Positions 28,250 to 36,710 of a stretch of DNA of 59,713 nt are shown here, in pieces. How positions within the stretch are numbered: position 1 is the first letter of the stretch; each line of letters starts with the position of its first letter. The position numbers were made by a program, and so were the translations under genes. The notes under the pieces were generated by a model. It worked only from the letters and a program-made list of their open reading frames with translations. It searched no databases and was not told the origin of the DNA. The stretch is from Cryobacterium tepidiphilum (GTDB lineage: Bacteria > Actinomycetota > Actinomycetes > Actinomycetales > Microbacteriaceae), in NCBI RefSeq assembly GCF_003716325.1, contig NZ_RDSR01000021.1, positions 1-59,713 of the forward strand. The letters run 5' to 3'.

Positions 28250-29050
28250 GTGACAGGTTACGCCGAGGTGCGGCCGGGACAACGCACCCCGATCGCCCGC
28301 TACCGGCACTCGCTCTGGCTGCTCACGCAGCGCGACCTGCGGGTGCGGTACTCCACGTCGGCGCTCGGCTACGTCTGGTCGATCCTCGACCCGCTGATCA
28401 TGGCGGGCATCTACTGGTTCGTGTTCACGCAGGTCTTCGAACGCAGCGTCGGCGAGACGCCCTACATCGTGTTCCTGCTGTCGGCGCTCCTGCCGTGGAT
28501 GTGGTTCAACGGCACGGTGTCCGACAGCACGCGGGCGTTCCTGCGTGAGGCCAAGCTGATCCGGTCCACGCGCATTCCGCGCACGATCTGGGTGAACCGC
28601 CTGGTGCTGTCGAAGGGGATCGAGTTCCTCGCCTCCCTGCCGGTGCTCGCTCTCTTCGCGATCCTGTTCGCGGCGCCGGTGAACATCGACCTGGTGTTCT
28701 TCCCGCTCGCGATCCTCATCCAGGCCGTGCTGACCGCGGGAGTCGGCCTCATCGTCGCGCCGCTCGTGGTGTTCTTCCGCGACCTCGAGCGCGCAGTCAA
28801 GCTCGTGCTGCGGTTCTTGTTCTATGCCTCGCCGGTCATCTACAGCACCTCCGACCTTCCCGGCTCGCTCCACGTGCTCGCCGCCTTCAATCCGCTGAGC
28901 GGCATCTTCAGCCTGTACCGCTCCGCGTTCTTCCCCCAGGAACTCGATTGGTTCGTGGTGGGCGTCGGCGCCGCGATGTCGCTCGCGCTCCTCGTGGTGG
29001 GCATCCTCGTGTTCCGGCGCACCGAGCGCTCGGTCTTGAAGGAGATCTAG
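28250..29050 (+). CDS. Polysaccharide/teichoic acid ABC exporter permease (TagG-like)
   Basis: A 266-residue ABC-2 permease with six TM segments. It has the conserved N-terminal amphipathic part LLTQRDLRVRYSTSALGYVWSILDPLIMAGIYWFVF, ending in VGILVFRRTERSVLKEI. This is the TagG/Wzm class that exports lipid-linked glycopolymers. The GTG at 28250 was chosen by family length; the frame extends upstream only as an overlap with the cytidylyltransferase. The stop overlaps the ATPase GTG by one base. Confidence 0.92.
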   Translation: MTGYAEVRPGQRTPIARYRHSLWLLTQRDLRVRYSTSALGYVWSILDPLIMAGIYWFVFTQVFERSVGETPYIVFLLSALLPWMWFNGTVSDSTRAFLREAKLIRSTRIPRTIWVNRLVLSKGIEFLASLPVLALFAILFAAPVNIDLVFFPLAILIQAVLTAGVGLIVAPLVVFFRDLERAVKLVLRFLFYASPVIYSTSDLPGSLHVLAAFNPLSGIFSLYRSAFFPQELDWFVVGVGAAMSLALLVVGILVFRRTERSVLKEI

Positions 29051-29787
29051 TGGCGGGGCCGGTGATCACGCTGACGGATGTCGGCATCCGCTTTCGCAGG
29101 AATCGTCGCGGAAGGCGCACCTTCAAGGACCTCTTCGCGGGGCGGGGCCGCCGCAGCCGCCCCGGCGAGTTCTGGGCGCTGCGGAACGTGACGTTCTCGG
29201 TGCAGCGCGGCGAGGCGATCGGCGTGGTCGGGCGCAACGGCCAGGGCAAGTCGACCCTGCTCAAGCTCGTCACCGGCGTTGTGCTGCCCGACGAGGGGCG
29301 GGTGCAGGTGCTGGAGGGCGTCGCGCCCTTGATCGAGATCACGGGCGGCTTCGTCGAAGACCTCACCGTGCGCGACAACGTCTTCCTCACCGCCGGCCTG
29401 CACGGCATGACGAAGCGGCAGGTGGAGGAGCGCTTCGACGACATCATCGACTTCGCCGAGATCGGCGACTTCGTCGACACACCGTACAAGCATCTCTCCA
29501 GTGGCATGAAGGTGCGCATCGCCTTCGCCGTCATCTCGCGGCTGGAGGAGCCGATCATCCTCGTCGACGAGGTGCTCGCCGTCGGCGACCGGGCGTTCCG
29601 GGAGAAGTGCTATCGGCGCATCGAGGAACTGCTCGACGGCGGTCGCACGCTGTTCTTCGTGTCGCACAATGAGCGCGACCTCCGGCGGTTCTGCACGCGG
29701 GGACTGTACCTCGACAAGGGTCAGCTTGTGCTGGACGGCCCGATCGGCGATGTGCTCGAGCGCTACAACGCCGACTACGGGGTCTAG
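29050..29787 (+). CDS. Polysaccharide/teichoic acid ABC exporter ATPase (TagH-like)
   Basis: A 245-residue ATPase paired with the TagG-like permease. Walker A GRNGQGKST is at 61-69, the signature LSSGMKVR at 149-156, and Walker B IILVDEVLAVGD at 169-180. The last is a hallmark of the glycopolymer exporter subfamily. It lacks the C-terminal carbohydrate-binding domain of long Wzt forms. A short basic insertion (RRNRRGRRTFKDLFAGRGRRSRP) precedes the core. Confidence 0.94.
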   Translation: MAGPVITLTDVGIRFRRNRRGRRTFKDLFAGRGRRSRPGEFWALRNVTFSVQRGEAIGVVGRNGQGKSTLLKLVTGVVLPDEGRVQVLEGVAPLIEITGGFVEDLTVRDNVFLTAGLHGMTKRQVEERFDDIIDFAEIGDFVDTPYKHLSSGMKVRIAFAVISRLEEPIILVDEVLAVGDRAFREKCYRRIEELLDGGRTLFFVSHNERDLRRFCTRGLYLDKGQLVLDGPIGDVLERYNADYGV

Positions 29788-29840
29788 CCGCGCGCACCTC
29801 CGCCGCGGCGGGGGCCGGGTGATCGAAGTACACTCGGGGC

Positions 29841-30704
29841 ATGGCCAGGAAACCCACGCCGATCGTGTCCGTCACGGGCGGAACGCCCGGCGGCGGGGCC
29901 CTGCCGAACGGGCTCACCAAGGGCATCGACACGTTCCTCGCGGTGCACCGTCCCGCCGTCATCGCGCACATCCGCGGCATCCGCAAGCGCAACCCGGGGG
30001 CCAGCCCCGCCGACCTGATCGACGTGCTCGAGCGCCGCTACCTGGCCGCCGTGACCACCGGCGGCGCCGCGGTGGGCGCGAGCGGCGTGGTTCCCGGAAT
30101 CGGGACCGCGGCGACCCTGGCGCTGTCGGGGGTGGAGACGGCGGGGTTCCTGGAGGCCAGCGCCCTGTTCGCCCAGTCGGTGAGCGAGGTGCACGGCATC
30201 GCCGTCGAAGACCCGGAGCGGGCACGCGCGCTCGTCATGGCGATGATGCTCGGCCACGAAGGCTCCGACCTGGTGCGCCAGCTGGCCGCACAGGTGTCGG
30301 GCGGCGGCGTGGCCCGGAACGCCTACTGGGGTGAACTGGTCGCCAACAGTCTCCCCCGGGCGATCATGGGGCCACTCACCGACCGGCTGAAGAGCACGTT
30401 CATCCGGCAGTTCGCCAGCCGCGGGGGCGCCAGCCTCCTCGGCAAGGCCATTCCGTTCGGCGTCGGGGCGGTCATCGGCGGTGTCGGCAACCGGATCGTG
30501 GGACGGAAGGTGGTGCGCTCCTCCCGGCTGGCGTTCGGCGAGCCTCCCCGCGAGTTCCCCCCGGGCCTGGAAGCCGTCATCCGCGACGTCACCGTGCGCG
30601 AGGCCGCCGGTCAGCGCGTCGCCGGCGCGATCACGGGCGCGAAGAACGCGGTCCCCCGCGTCGTGCCCGCCCGCCTCCGCCGCAAGAACCCCACCCGCGA
30701 GTGA
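29841..30704 (+). CDS. Conserved actinobacterial membrane-associated protein of unknown function
   Basis: A 287-residue protein with no family I can name firmly. Two Gly/Ala-rich hydrophobic segments are visible (~71-110, GGAAVGASGVVPGIGTAATL..., and ~195-222, GKAIPFGVGAVIGGVGNRIVG). They are separated by a helical part with EVHGIAVEDPERARALVMAMMLGHEG. The pattern loosely recalls EcsC-type proteins. The C-terminus is basic. The ATG follows the exporter ATPase by 53 bp, so it may be co-transcribed. Its stop codon lies inside a long palindrome. Confidence 0.8.
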   Translation: MARKPTPIVSVTGGTPGGGALPNGLTKGIDTFLAVHRPAVIAHIRGIRKRNPGASPADLIDVLERRYLAAVTTGGAAVGASGVVPGIGTAATLALSGVETAGFLEASALFAQSVSEVHGIAVEDPERARALVMAMMLGHEGSDLVRQLAAQVSGGGVARNAYWGELVANSLPRAIMGPLTDRLKSTFIRQFASRGGASLLGKAIPFGVGAVIGGVGNRIVGRKVVRSSRLAFGEPPREFPPGLEAVIRDVTVREAAGQRVAGAITGAKNAVPRVVPARLRRKNPTRE

Positions 30705-30756
30705 TCAGTTTCTGCGACAATGGGCGACCCTTTCCCGCAGAAACTGCTCACTCGCG
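30696..30756. repeat. Long intergenic palindrome (bidirectional terminator candidate)
   Basis: The arms 30696-30717 and 30735-30756 match at 20 of 22 positions (CGCGAGTGATCAGTTTCTGC and its complement) with a 17-nt loop. It lies between two convergent genes and includes the stop codon of the upstream one, so a bidirectional terminator is reasonable. The arm sequence recurs in part at 20614-20627, and related palindromes occur at 38222-38287 and 53474-53530. Confidence 0.75.
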
Positions 30757-30816
30757 AACCGGGAGGGGAATCCCCGGGGGCGCGGGCGCCGCAGGCGCCG
30801 CGGGCGGGCGCTCGGG

Positions 30817-32058
30817 TTATGAGGGCTCGTCGCCGGCGTGGAGGGCGGCGTGGCGCTCCCACTCGTCCATGACGTGCGACATCGCGGCGTGGAACCGCGC
30901 GGTGGCGGCCCCGGGCGTCGTGTCGCCGAAGTAGCGCTCTACCCAGGAGTGCAGCCGCTCCTGTGCGGCGGCGTCGTGGGTGACGGCGTCGAGCCGGGCG
31001 ACGATCTCCCCGGCCGCCGATGCATCCAGCCACTCGGCATCCGAGAGATACCCGCTGGTGTCGATCTCGGCCTTGGCGTTGGCGGGCCTTGTCACGAGCA
31101 GCGGCTTGCCGGTCGCCAGCCGGTCGTACACCATGGCCGAGATGTCGACGATGGCCACATCGGATGCCGCGAGCTGCCACCCGAGGTCGGGCCCGGTGTC
31201 GTGCACGTGGTGCGCCGACGGGTCGCTCGCGTTCGCGGCGGCGATGGCCGCGATGATCTCGTGGTTCGCGTTCTTGTAGTCGTGGTCGACGACGCCGCTG
31301 CGCGGGTGGGGGCGGTAGATCACCCGGTGCCGCCCCGACGCGAGCAGGGCTTTCACCAGTGCCACGCCGTGGCTGGCCACGGACCCGTACGCCGCCGACG
31401 GGCGGTCGCCCTCCCACGTCGGCGCGTAGAGCACCACTTCGCGCTCGTCGGGCGTGTACGGGAGACGGCCCGAGTAGTGGTCAGCCTGCGGCCGGCCGAT
31501 CATGAGAGCGCGCTTGTCGAAGTCGTAGTCCCAGAGCACCCGACGCAGTCGCGAAAGCGCCGCCTCCCCGGCGATGAACGAGTAGTCGTACGCCTTGAAC
31601 TGGTTGGTGGTCATGTACATCTTGTCGCTCTCACCGTGGTTGATGAAAACGTGCCAGCGCCGCCCGTAGCGCATCATCTGGAAGTTGCGTGTGTTCTGGT
31701 TGACGTAGAGCACCACCCGAATGTCCTGCTCGTCGATCACGCGCTCGAGGTCGGTCACCTTGCGCACGAACGCCACCGGCAGCGGCGACTCCTCCATGAT
31801 GGTCACCGCGCTGGCGCTGTTGCGGCTGAGCACGACCACCGGCCAGGTCTCGGCCAGCTCCGCGAGCGGCTTGTACCACTGGCGCATCTGGTAGAGGTTG
31901 ACCGGGCCGTCGGCGAAGTAGACGGCGACGGTGAAGTGCCCCTTGGGCAGCGGATGCTGCTTCTGCAGCGTGTGGGTCAGGCGAAGCTGCGCCCGCCGGG
32001 ACGCCACCGCTTCGCGGACCAGTTTGAGGGCGAGGCGTGCGTCGTTTCTGATTCCCAC
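30817..32058 (-). CDS. CDP-glycerol glycerophosphotransferase family protein (TagB/TagF-like)
   Basis: A 413-residue soluble transferase. The family motifs are in order: NHGESDKMYMT (~140-150), DYSFIAGEAALSRL, VVLYAPTWEGD (208-218), YRPHPRSG (248-255) and SDVAIVDISAMVYDRLATGKPLLV. Characterised relatives transfer polyol phosphate from CDP-glycerol or CDP-ribitol to teichoic acid chains. With the TagGH-like exporter and the cytidylyltransferase it points to a phosphate-containing surface glycopolymer. The GTG start is conserved at GIRNDARLALKL. Confidence 0.88.
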   Translation of the reverse strand: MGIRNDARLALKLVREAVASRRAQLRLTHTLQKQHPLPKGHFTVAVYFADGPVNLYQMRQWYKPLAELAETWPVVVLSRNSASAVTIMEESPLPVAFVRKVTDLERVIDEQDIRVVLYVNQNTRNFQMMRYGRRWHVFINHGESDKMYMTTNQFKAYDYSFIAGEAALSRLRRVLWDYDFDKRALMIGRPQADHYSGRLPYTPDEREVVLYAPTWEGDRPSAAYGSVASHGVALVKALLASGRHRVIYRPHPRSGVVDHDYKNANHEIIAAIAAANASDPSAHHVHDTGPDLGWQLAASDVAIVDISAMVYDRLATGKPLLVTRPANAKAEIDTSGYLSDAEWLDASAAGEIVARLDAVTHDAAAQERLHSWVERYFGDTTPGAATARFHAAMSHVMDEWERHAALHAGDEPS

Positions 32059-32143
32059 CGATCCAGACTACCCAGCGTCTCGCGCCGAACAGGTCGCCGC
32101 ACCCCCATTCCGAGGCACCGGTAGCCAATCGTTAGCCGGCGGC

Positions 32144-33031
32144 TCAGATGACGGGCGGCCGGCCTGCGCGCGTCATCCGCCAGATGGTGCGCGCCGACAG
32201 CGGTCGCCGCCCCCCCGGGTCGCTCGTCCAGCCTTCCCGCCAGCCCGCGAACCATGCGCGCAGGGCGGGCCGGTTGCGCGCCCAGCGGACCATCTGGATG
32301 CCTGTCCACGACCCGACGTAGAACGGCACGAACGGTGCCGGCAGGTTGCGCCGGGCGAGCCACACCCGGTTGCGCGCGTTAAGCCGGTAGTAGTCGGCGT
32401 GCCGGGTGGGCTGGATGACCGGGTGGTTCGCCACCAGGTTGCCGGCGTACCAGGCCCGGCGGCCCTGGTCCCATACCCGCCAGGCCAGCTCGATGCCTTC
32501 GTGCGCGTAGAAGAACGGCTCAGCCCAGCCGCCGGTGGCGTCGAACACGGCGCGGGGCAGCACGACGGCGCCCTCCCAGACCGAGAAGACGTTGCCGGAG
32601 TGCGACGCCTCGCCCTTCCGGATTCGTGGAATCCACCGGCGGGGTGACGCCACGCCGGTCGGGTCGACCACCTGCGGCTGCAGCAGGCCGAGCGACGGGT
32701 CGGCCCGAAGCATGGCTATCGCGTCGGCGAGGAACCGCGGATCGGGGATGCTCGCGTCGTCGTCGAGAAAGAAGAGGTACTCGCCCGAGACGTGGGCGAC
32801 GCCCCGGTTGCGTCCGGCGGGGATGCCGAGGTTCGTGGGAAGGGCGAGCGCCGTGACCCCGGCGGGCAGGCCGGCCGGCTGCCATCCGTTGCCCACGCAC
32901 ACCACGTCGAGCTCGACGCCCTCCTGGGCGAGCACGCTGCGGATGCCGCGGTCGAGGTCGTCGGGGCGGGTGCCCTGGGTGAGCACCACGACGCCGACGC
33001 GCGGCAGGGGCGCGGGGCTAAGCGCGGACAC
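32144..33031 (-). CDS. GT2-family glycosyltransferase
   Basis: A 295-residue GT-A enzyme. It has VGVVVLTQGTRPDDLDRGIRSVLAQ, the NLGIPAGRNRGVAHVSGEYLFFLDDDAS core with the metal-binding DDD, and FFYAHEGIELAWRVWDQGRRAWY with the acceptor-side ED-like motif. It resembles rhamnosyl/galactofuranosyl-type transferases, but the sugar is not assignable. The GTG at 33031 gives a 14-bp overlap with the upstream gene; a longer start at 33073 is possible but adds no family sequence. Confidence 0.88.
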   Translation of the reverse strand: MSALSPAPLPRVGVVVLTQGTRPDDLDRGIRSVLAQEGVELDVVCVGNGWQPAGLPAGVTALALPTNLGIPAGRNRGVAHVSGEYLFFLDDDASIPDPRFLADAIAMLRADPSLGLLQPQVVDPTGVASPRRWIPRIRKGEASHSGNVFSVWEGAVVLPRAVFDATGGWAEPFFYAHEGIELAWRVWDQGRRAWYAGNLVANHPVIQPTRHADYYRLNARNRVWLARRNLPAPFVPFYVGSWTGIQMVRWARNRPALRAWFAGWREGWTSDPGGRRPLSARTIWRMTRAGRPPVI

Positions 33032-33836
33032 GCCGGGACGCCAGGATCGCCACGAAATGGCCCGCCAGGGCAAGGAAGGACAACGGCACCAGGACGATGA
33101 GCAGCACCCGGTCGACGACGGGCTGCCCCGCCAGGAGCCCGACCAGCGCCGCCGCGAAGATGAGGATCGTCAACTCCACGGAGTGGTACAGGCGGTGGAA
33201 GGGCACGAATCGCACGACCCGGCGGATGCTGGCGAGCCTGCTCGACGTGGGCGCCTTCTCGCCGTGCGTGTCGGCGAGTTTGGTGAGGCCGGCGTTCGCC
33301 CGGGCGACGTGCACCATGTCGTTCAGCGCCTTGTTCAGCACGATGATCAGCGCGAGCACAAGGGCGAGAGTCGTCCACAGGAAGTCGGCCGGCGACTCGA
33401 AGGGGTACGCCGCGGCCCGGATGCCGAGCGCGATCGGGATGAGCGCCTCCGTCGTGTAGTGCCCGACCTTGTCGAGGAAGACGCCGGCGGGCGAGGAGGT
33501 GCCGCGCCAGCGAGCCACCTCGCCGTCGCAGCAGTCCACGAGCATCTGCAGCTGACCGAGCACCAGCGCCAGCACCGCGCCCCAGAATCCGGGAATGAGG
33601 AGCGCGGCGGCGACGGACCAGCCGACCAGGATCATGAGGCCGGTGACGCCGTTCGCGGAAATGCGCGTCTTCAGCAGCACCCAGGTGAGGTACGGCGACA
33701 GGTCGCGCAGGTACAGCGACGCCGTCCAGTGCTCCGCGTTGTCGCGCAGACGCACCTCCGGCGGCTGGGCCACGGCCCGCAGCTCGGCGATGGATGCGGG
33801 CCGCGCCCCGCGGGGCCCTGCTGCGCCCTGGGGCAT
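33018..33836 (-). CDS. CDP-alcohol phosphatidyltransferase family membrane protein
   Basis: A 272-residue integral membrane enzyme. The family motif DxxDGxxAR is clear: D101, D104-G105, A108-R109, followed by G118 and D122. The fourth acidic residue of the classical motif (DxxxD) is His126 here (LDKVGHYTTE). The substrate should be a CDP-linked alcohol, possibly the product of the cytidylyltransferase at 27507. About six TM segments. The ATG at 33836 is preferred; a GTG two codons upstream overlaps the previous stop. Confidence 0.88.
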   Translation of the reverse strand: MPQGAAGPRGARPASIAELRAVAQPPEVRLRDNAEHWTASLYLRDLSPYLTWVLLKTRISANGVTGLMILVGWSVAAALLIPGFWGAVLALVLGQLQMLVDCCDGEVARWRGTSSPAGVFLDKVGHYTTEALIPIALGIRAAAYPFESPADFLWTTLALVLALIIVLNKALNDMVHVARANAGLTKLADTHGEKAPTSSRLASIRRVVRFVPFHRLYHSVELTILIFAAALVGLLAGQPVVDRVLLIVLVPLSFLALAGHFVAILASRRVRA

Positions 33837-33838
33837 GG

Positions 33839-34882
33839 TCACCTTCCCGTGTGTGCCGTGATGTTGCTGGTGAGCTTGAAGAAACCGAGGACGAATCCCA
33901 CGCCCCAGCAGAAATGGATGCATGGCAAGACTATGAGAAACCAGAGCGCCGTTCGCATGCCGACAGGGCGGGCCATCGCAACCGTGGCCAGGATGACGAA
34001 GACGAGGTACACCGCGGGGATCAGGAACCCCAGCAGCAGCCACGGCGCGTGCCCGGTGAGGGCCTGCGCGATGCCGCCGATGCCGGCCAGGAGGCCGACG
34101 GTGACGCCGAGCACCATCGCGGGAGGGATGAAGTAACGGATGCCGCTGGCGCCGGGAAAGCGCCGGGCGAGTTCGCCTCGCCACAGCCCGGTGGAGAGCA
34201 TCTGACGTGCGAGCCGGGCGAGGGTGGCGCGGGGCCGGTAAGTGACCTTGAGCTCCGGCGTGAACCAGACCTTCTCCCCGCTCTCCCGCAGGCGGTGATT
34301 GAGTTCCCAGTCCTGCCCGCGCTTGATGCTCTCGTCGAAGAGTCCGACGGCCATGATGCTCGCGCGCCGGAAGCATCCGAGGTACACGGTTTCGGCCGGG
34401 CCCTCGTGGCCGCCCACGTGGAACGGACTGCCGCCGAGGCCGACCCGCGTGGTGTAGGCGAGGGCGACGGCCTTCTCGAACGGGGTGGTGCCCCGGGCGT
34501 CCATGATCCCGCCGACGTTGCCGGCGCCGGTTCGCTGCAGCGTCTCGACCGCGATGCGCGCGTAGTCGGGTGGGAGCACCGAGTGGGCGTCGACGCGGAT
34601 GACCACGGGGTACCGGGAGGCGCGGATGGCGATGTTGAGGCCTGCGGGAGTGGAGCCGGCCTCGTTCGGCACCACGCGTATCCGCTCGTCGATGGCGGCC
34701 ATCTCGGACACCAGCTCGGTGGTGCCGTCGATGCTCGGGCCAAGCGCCAGGGTGACCTCGAACGGGCCGTCGTAGTCCTGCACGAGGAGGCTCTCGACGG
34801 CAGCGCGCACGTGCGACACCTCGTTGAGCACGGGCATCACATACGAGACGCCGATGAGCGATTCGTCTCTGTCTGTGGGCAC
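33839..34882 (-). CDS. GT2-family membrane glycosyltransferase
   Basis: About 347 residues. The GT-A domain starts at GVSYVMPVLNEVSHVRAAVESLLVQDYDGPFEVTLALGPSIDGT, then VIRVDAHSVLPPDY with the metal-binding DxH. FDESIKRGQDWELNHRLRESG carries the Q-D-W-E motif. Three or four C-terminal TM segments follow. The protein is similar to ExoA/succinoglycan-type transferases. The GTG at 34882 (PTDRDESLIG) is preferred; the frame stays open to 34954. It is the first gene of the minus-strand GT-CDP-alcohol-GT-TagF run. Confidence 0.86.
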   Translation of the reverse strand: MPTDRDESLIGVSYVMPVLNEVSHVRAAVESLLVQDYDGPFEVTLALGPSIDGTTELVSEMAAIDERIRVVPNEAGSTPAGLNIAIRASRYPVVIRVDAHSVLPPDYARIAVETLQRTGAGNVGGIMDARGTTPFEKAVALAYTTRVGLGGSPFHVGGHEGPAETVYLGCFRRASIMAVGLFDESIKRGQDWELNHRLRESGEKVWFTPELKVTYRPRATLARLARQMLSTGLWRGELARRFPGASGIRYFIPPAMVLGVTVGLLAGIGGIAQALTGHAPWLLLGFLIPAVYLVFVILATVAMARPVGMRTALWFLIVLPCIHFCWGVGFVLGFFKLTSNITAHTGR

Positions 34883-34957
34883 CTGTGGGTCGTCTTTCCG
34901 CGTAACTGGTGAGTCGTCTGAGCCTACCAGCAGGGGTTCGGCCGCTCCCCGCACACG

Positions 34958-34988
34958 ACTGTGCCGCCGGGGTCACCGGCGGCACAGT
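34958..34988 (-). terminator. Intrinsic-type terminator hairpin after the HtrA gene
   Basis: A perfect 13-bp stem ACTGTGCCGCCGG / CCGGCGGCACAGT with loop GGTCA, 27 bp beyond the protease stop on the minus strand. There is no U-tract, which is common for actinobacterial terminators. It separates the protease from the glycosyltransferase genes downstream. Confidence 0.8.
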
Positions 34989-35014
34989 GCGAGGAAGGGC
35001 GGAGAGGGGGTCGG

Positions 35015-36589
35015 CTAGCTCGAGAGCTTGCCGAGCGTGACCGAGACGGTGTGGGAGTCGCCGTCGCGCACGTAGGTGAGCTTGGTGTCGGCTCCCGCGG
35101 CCAGCGCACGCACCTGGGCGGTGAGGTCGGTCGCGTCGGTGATCGGCACGCCGTTGAACTCGGTGATGACGTCACCCTTCTGCAGGCCCGCCTTCTCGGC
35201 GGCTCCGCCGCCCGTGACCTCCGCCACGAGGGCGCCGACGGTGTCGCTGCCCTGCACCGTGGCGGCGTTGCCGACACTCGCGCCGAGGAGGCCGTGGGTG
35301 GCCTTACCGTTCTTGATGATCTCACTCGAGACGCGCTTGGCGAGGTCGGACGGGAGCGCGAAGCCCACGCCGATGCTGCCGGCCTGACCGGAGGAGCTGC
35401 CCGCGTTCGCGATGGCGACGTTGATGCCGATGAGCTCGCCGTTGTCGTTGAGCAGCGCGCCGCCCGAGTTGCCCGGGTTGATCGCGGCATCGGTCTGGAT
35501 GACCGAGAGCGAAATCGTCTGCTCAGGCTGCTGCTGCGGCTGGTTCTCCTGGCCGGGGATGTCGAAGTTCCAGAAGTCGAACGGGCTCTGGCCCTGGTCG
35601 GGCTGGCTCTGGTCGGGCGTGCTCGGCGCCGCGGACGACGCGATGCTGATGCTGCGGTCCAGGGCGCTGATGATGCCGTTGGTCACGGTGCCGGAGAGGC
35701 CGAGCGGGGCGCCGATCGCGATGGTCTGCTCGCCGACGTTGAGCTTGTCGGAGTCGGCCCATTCGATCGGGGTCAGGCCGGAGGCATCCTTCAGCTTGAT
35801 GACCGCGAGGTCGGAGATGGGGTCGGTGCCGACGATCTCGGCGTCGTAGAGCTTGCCATTGAAGGCCTTCACCTGCACCTGCGGGTCAGCGGATGCGCCG
35901 TCAAGCGTGACGACGTGCGTGTTCGTGAGCACGTAGCCGTCGTCGCTCAGGATGACGCCGGAACCGGTGCCCGCCGAGTTGCCGCCGGCGACCTGGATGG
36001 TGACCACGCTGGGCGACGCCTTGGCCGCGACGGCGGCAATCTGGTTGACGTGCTCGGGGTCGTTGATGACGACGTTGGATGCGCCCTGCGGCTGGCTGAT
36101 CGATGAGCCGCCGCCGTTGTTGTCGACGAGGGTGGCAACGCCGGCGCCGGAGGCACCGCCGGCGAGGAGGCCGATGGCGAGTGCGCCGACGAGGAGGCCG
36201 GCGCCCTTGCGGTTGCCGCGGTCCTTAGCCGTGCCGGGCGCCGCCTGGCCGGGCTGGCCCTGGTGTGCCGGGTATCCGTTGTAGGCGGGGTAACCGTTGT
36301 AGCCCTGGTAGCCGTTGTGGGTGCCGTAGGGCTGGGTCGCGTCATAGGGCTGCTGGCCCGCGTACGGCTGCTGGCCGGCGTGGGCTCCGGTCGCCGGGCG
36401 ACCGAACGAGTCGGTGGGGTATGCCGCGGTCGGGGCGTCCTGCGCGGGCGTTCCCTGGGTCGGCGCGGTCGGCTGCGCCTCAGGGGCGCCGTACTGCTGA
36501 CCGTTGGGGGTGGTGGGCGTGTTGCTGTTGTCGGCACCGGTGTTGTTCTCGGGCCGTCCGGAGTTGGATCCGTAGGTGTTGTCTGTCAT
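35015..36589 (-). CDS. HtrA/DegP-like trypsin-family serine protease with PDZ domain
   Basis: A 524-residue membrane-anchored protease for envelope quality control. It has a cytoplasmic disordered N-terminus (1-127) rich in Asn/Thr/Gln and NGYPAY-type repeats, one TM helix (~128-150), then the trypsin fold with catalytic H225 (TNTHVV), D260 (SDLAVIKL) and S375 (PGNSGGALL). A C-terminal PDZ domain follows (~425-515). A Gln/Pro-rich insertion (322-358) interrupts the protease domain. The ATG at 36589 follows AAGGAGCA, which decides the start over the longer upstream frame. Confidence 0.95.
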   Translation of the reverse strand: MTDNTYGSNSGRPENNTGADNSNTPTTPNGQQYGAPEAQPTAPTQGTPAQDAPTAAYPTDSFGRPATGAHAGQQPYAGQQPYDATQPYGTHNGYQGYNGYPAYNGYPAHQGQPGQAAPGTAKDRGNRKGAGLLVGALAIGLLAGGASGAGVATLVDNNGGGSSISQPQGASNVVINDPEHVNQIAAVAAKASPSVVTIQVAGGNSAGTGSGVILSDDGYVLTNTHVVTLDGASADPQVQVKAFNGKLYDAEIVGTDPISDLAVIKLKDASGLTPIEWADSDKLNVGEQTIAIGAPLGLSGTVTNGIISALDRSISIASSAAPSTPDQSQPDQGQSPFDFWNFDIPGQENQPQQQPEQTISLSVIQTDAAINPGNSGGALLNDNGELIGINVAIANAGSSSGQAGSIGVGFALPSDLAKRVSSEIIKNGKATHGLLGASVGNAATVQGSDTVGALVAEVTGGGAAEKAGLQKGDVITEFNGVPITDATDLTAQVRALAAGADTKLTYVRDGDSHTVSVTLGKLSS

Positions 36590-36710
36590 GGGGTGCTCCT
36601 TCCAAGCGTTGTCAGCTTCGCGATCCAACCTGAAGGTTTTCTATGACGAGTCTGTCAGCAGTCAATGGCGAAGCTGGGACGTTGCTCGGCGTTGAAGTAC
36701 GGAGCCGGCG

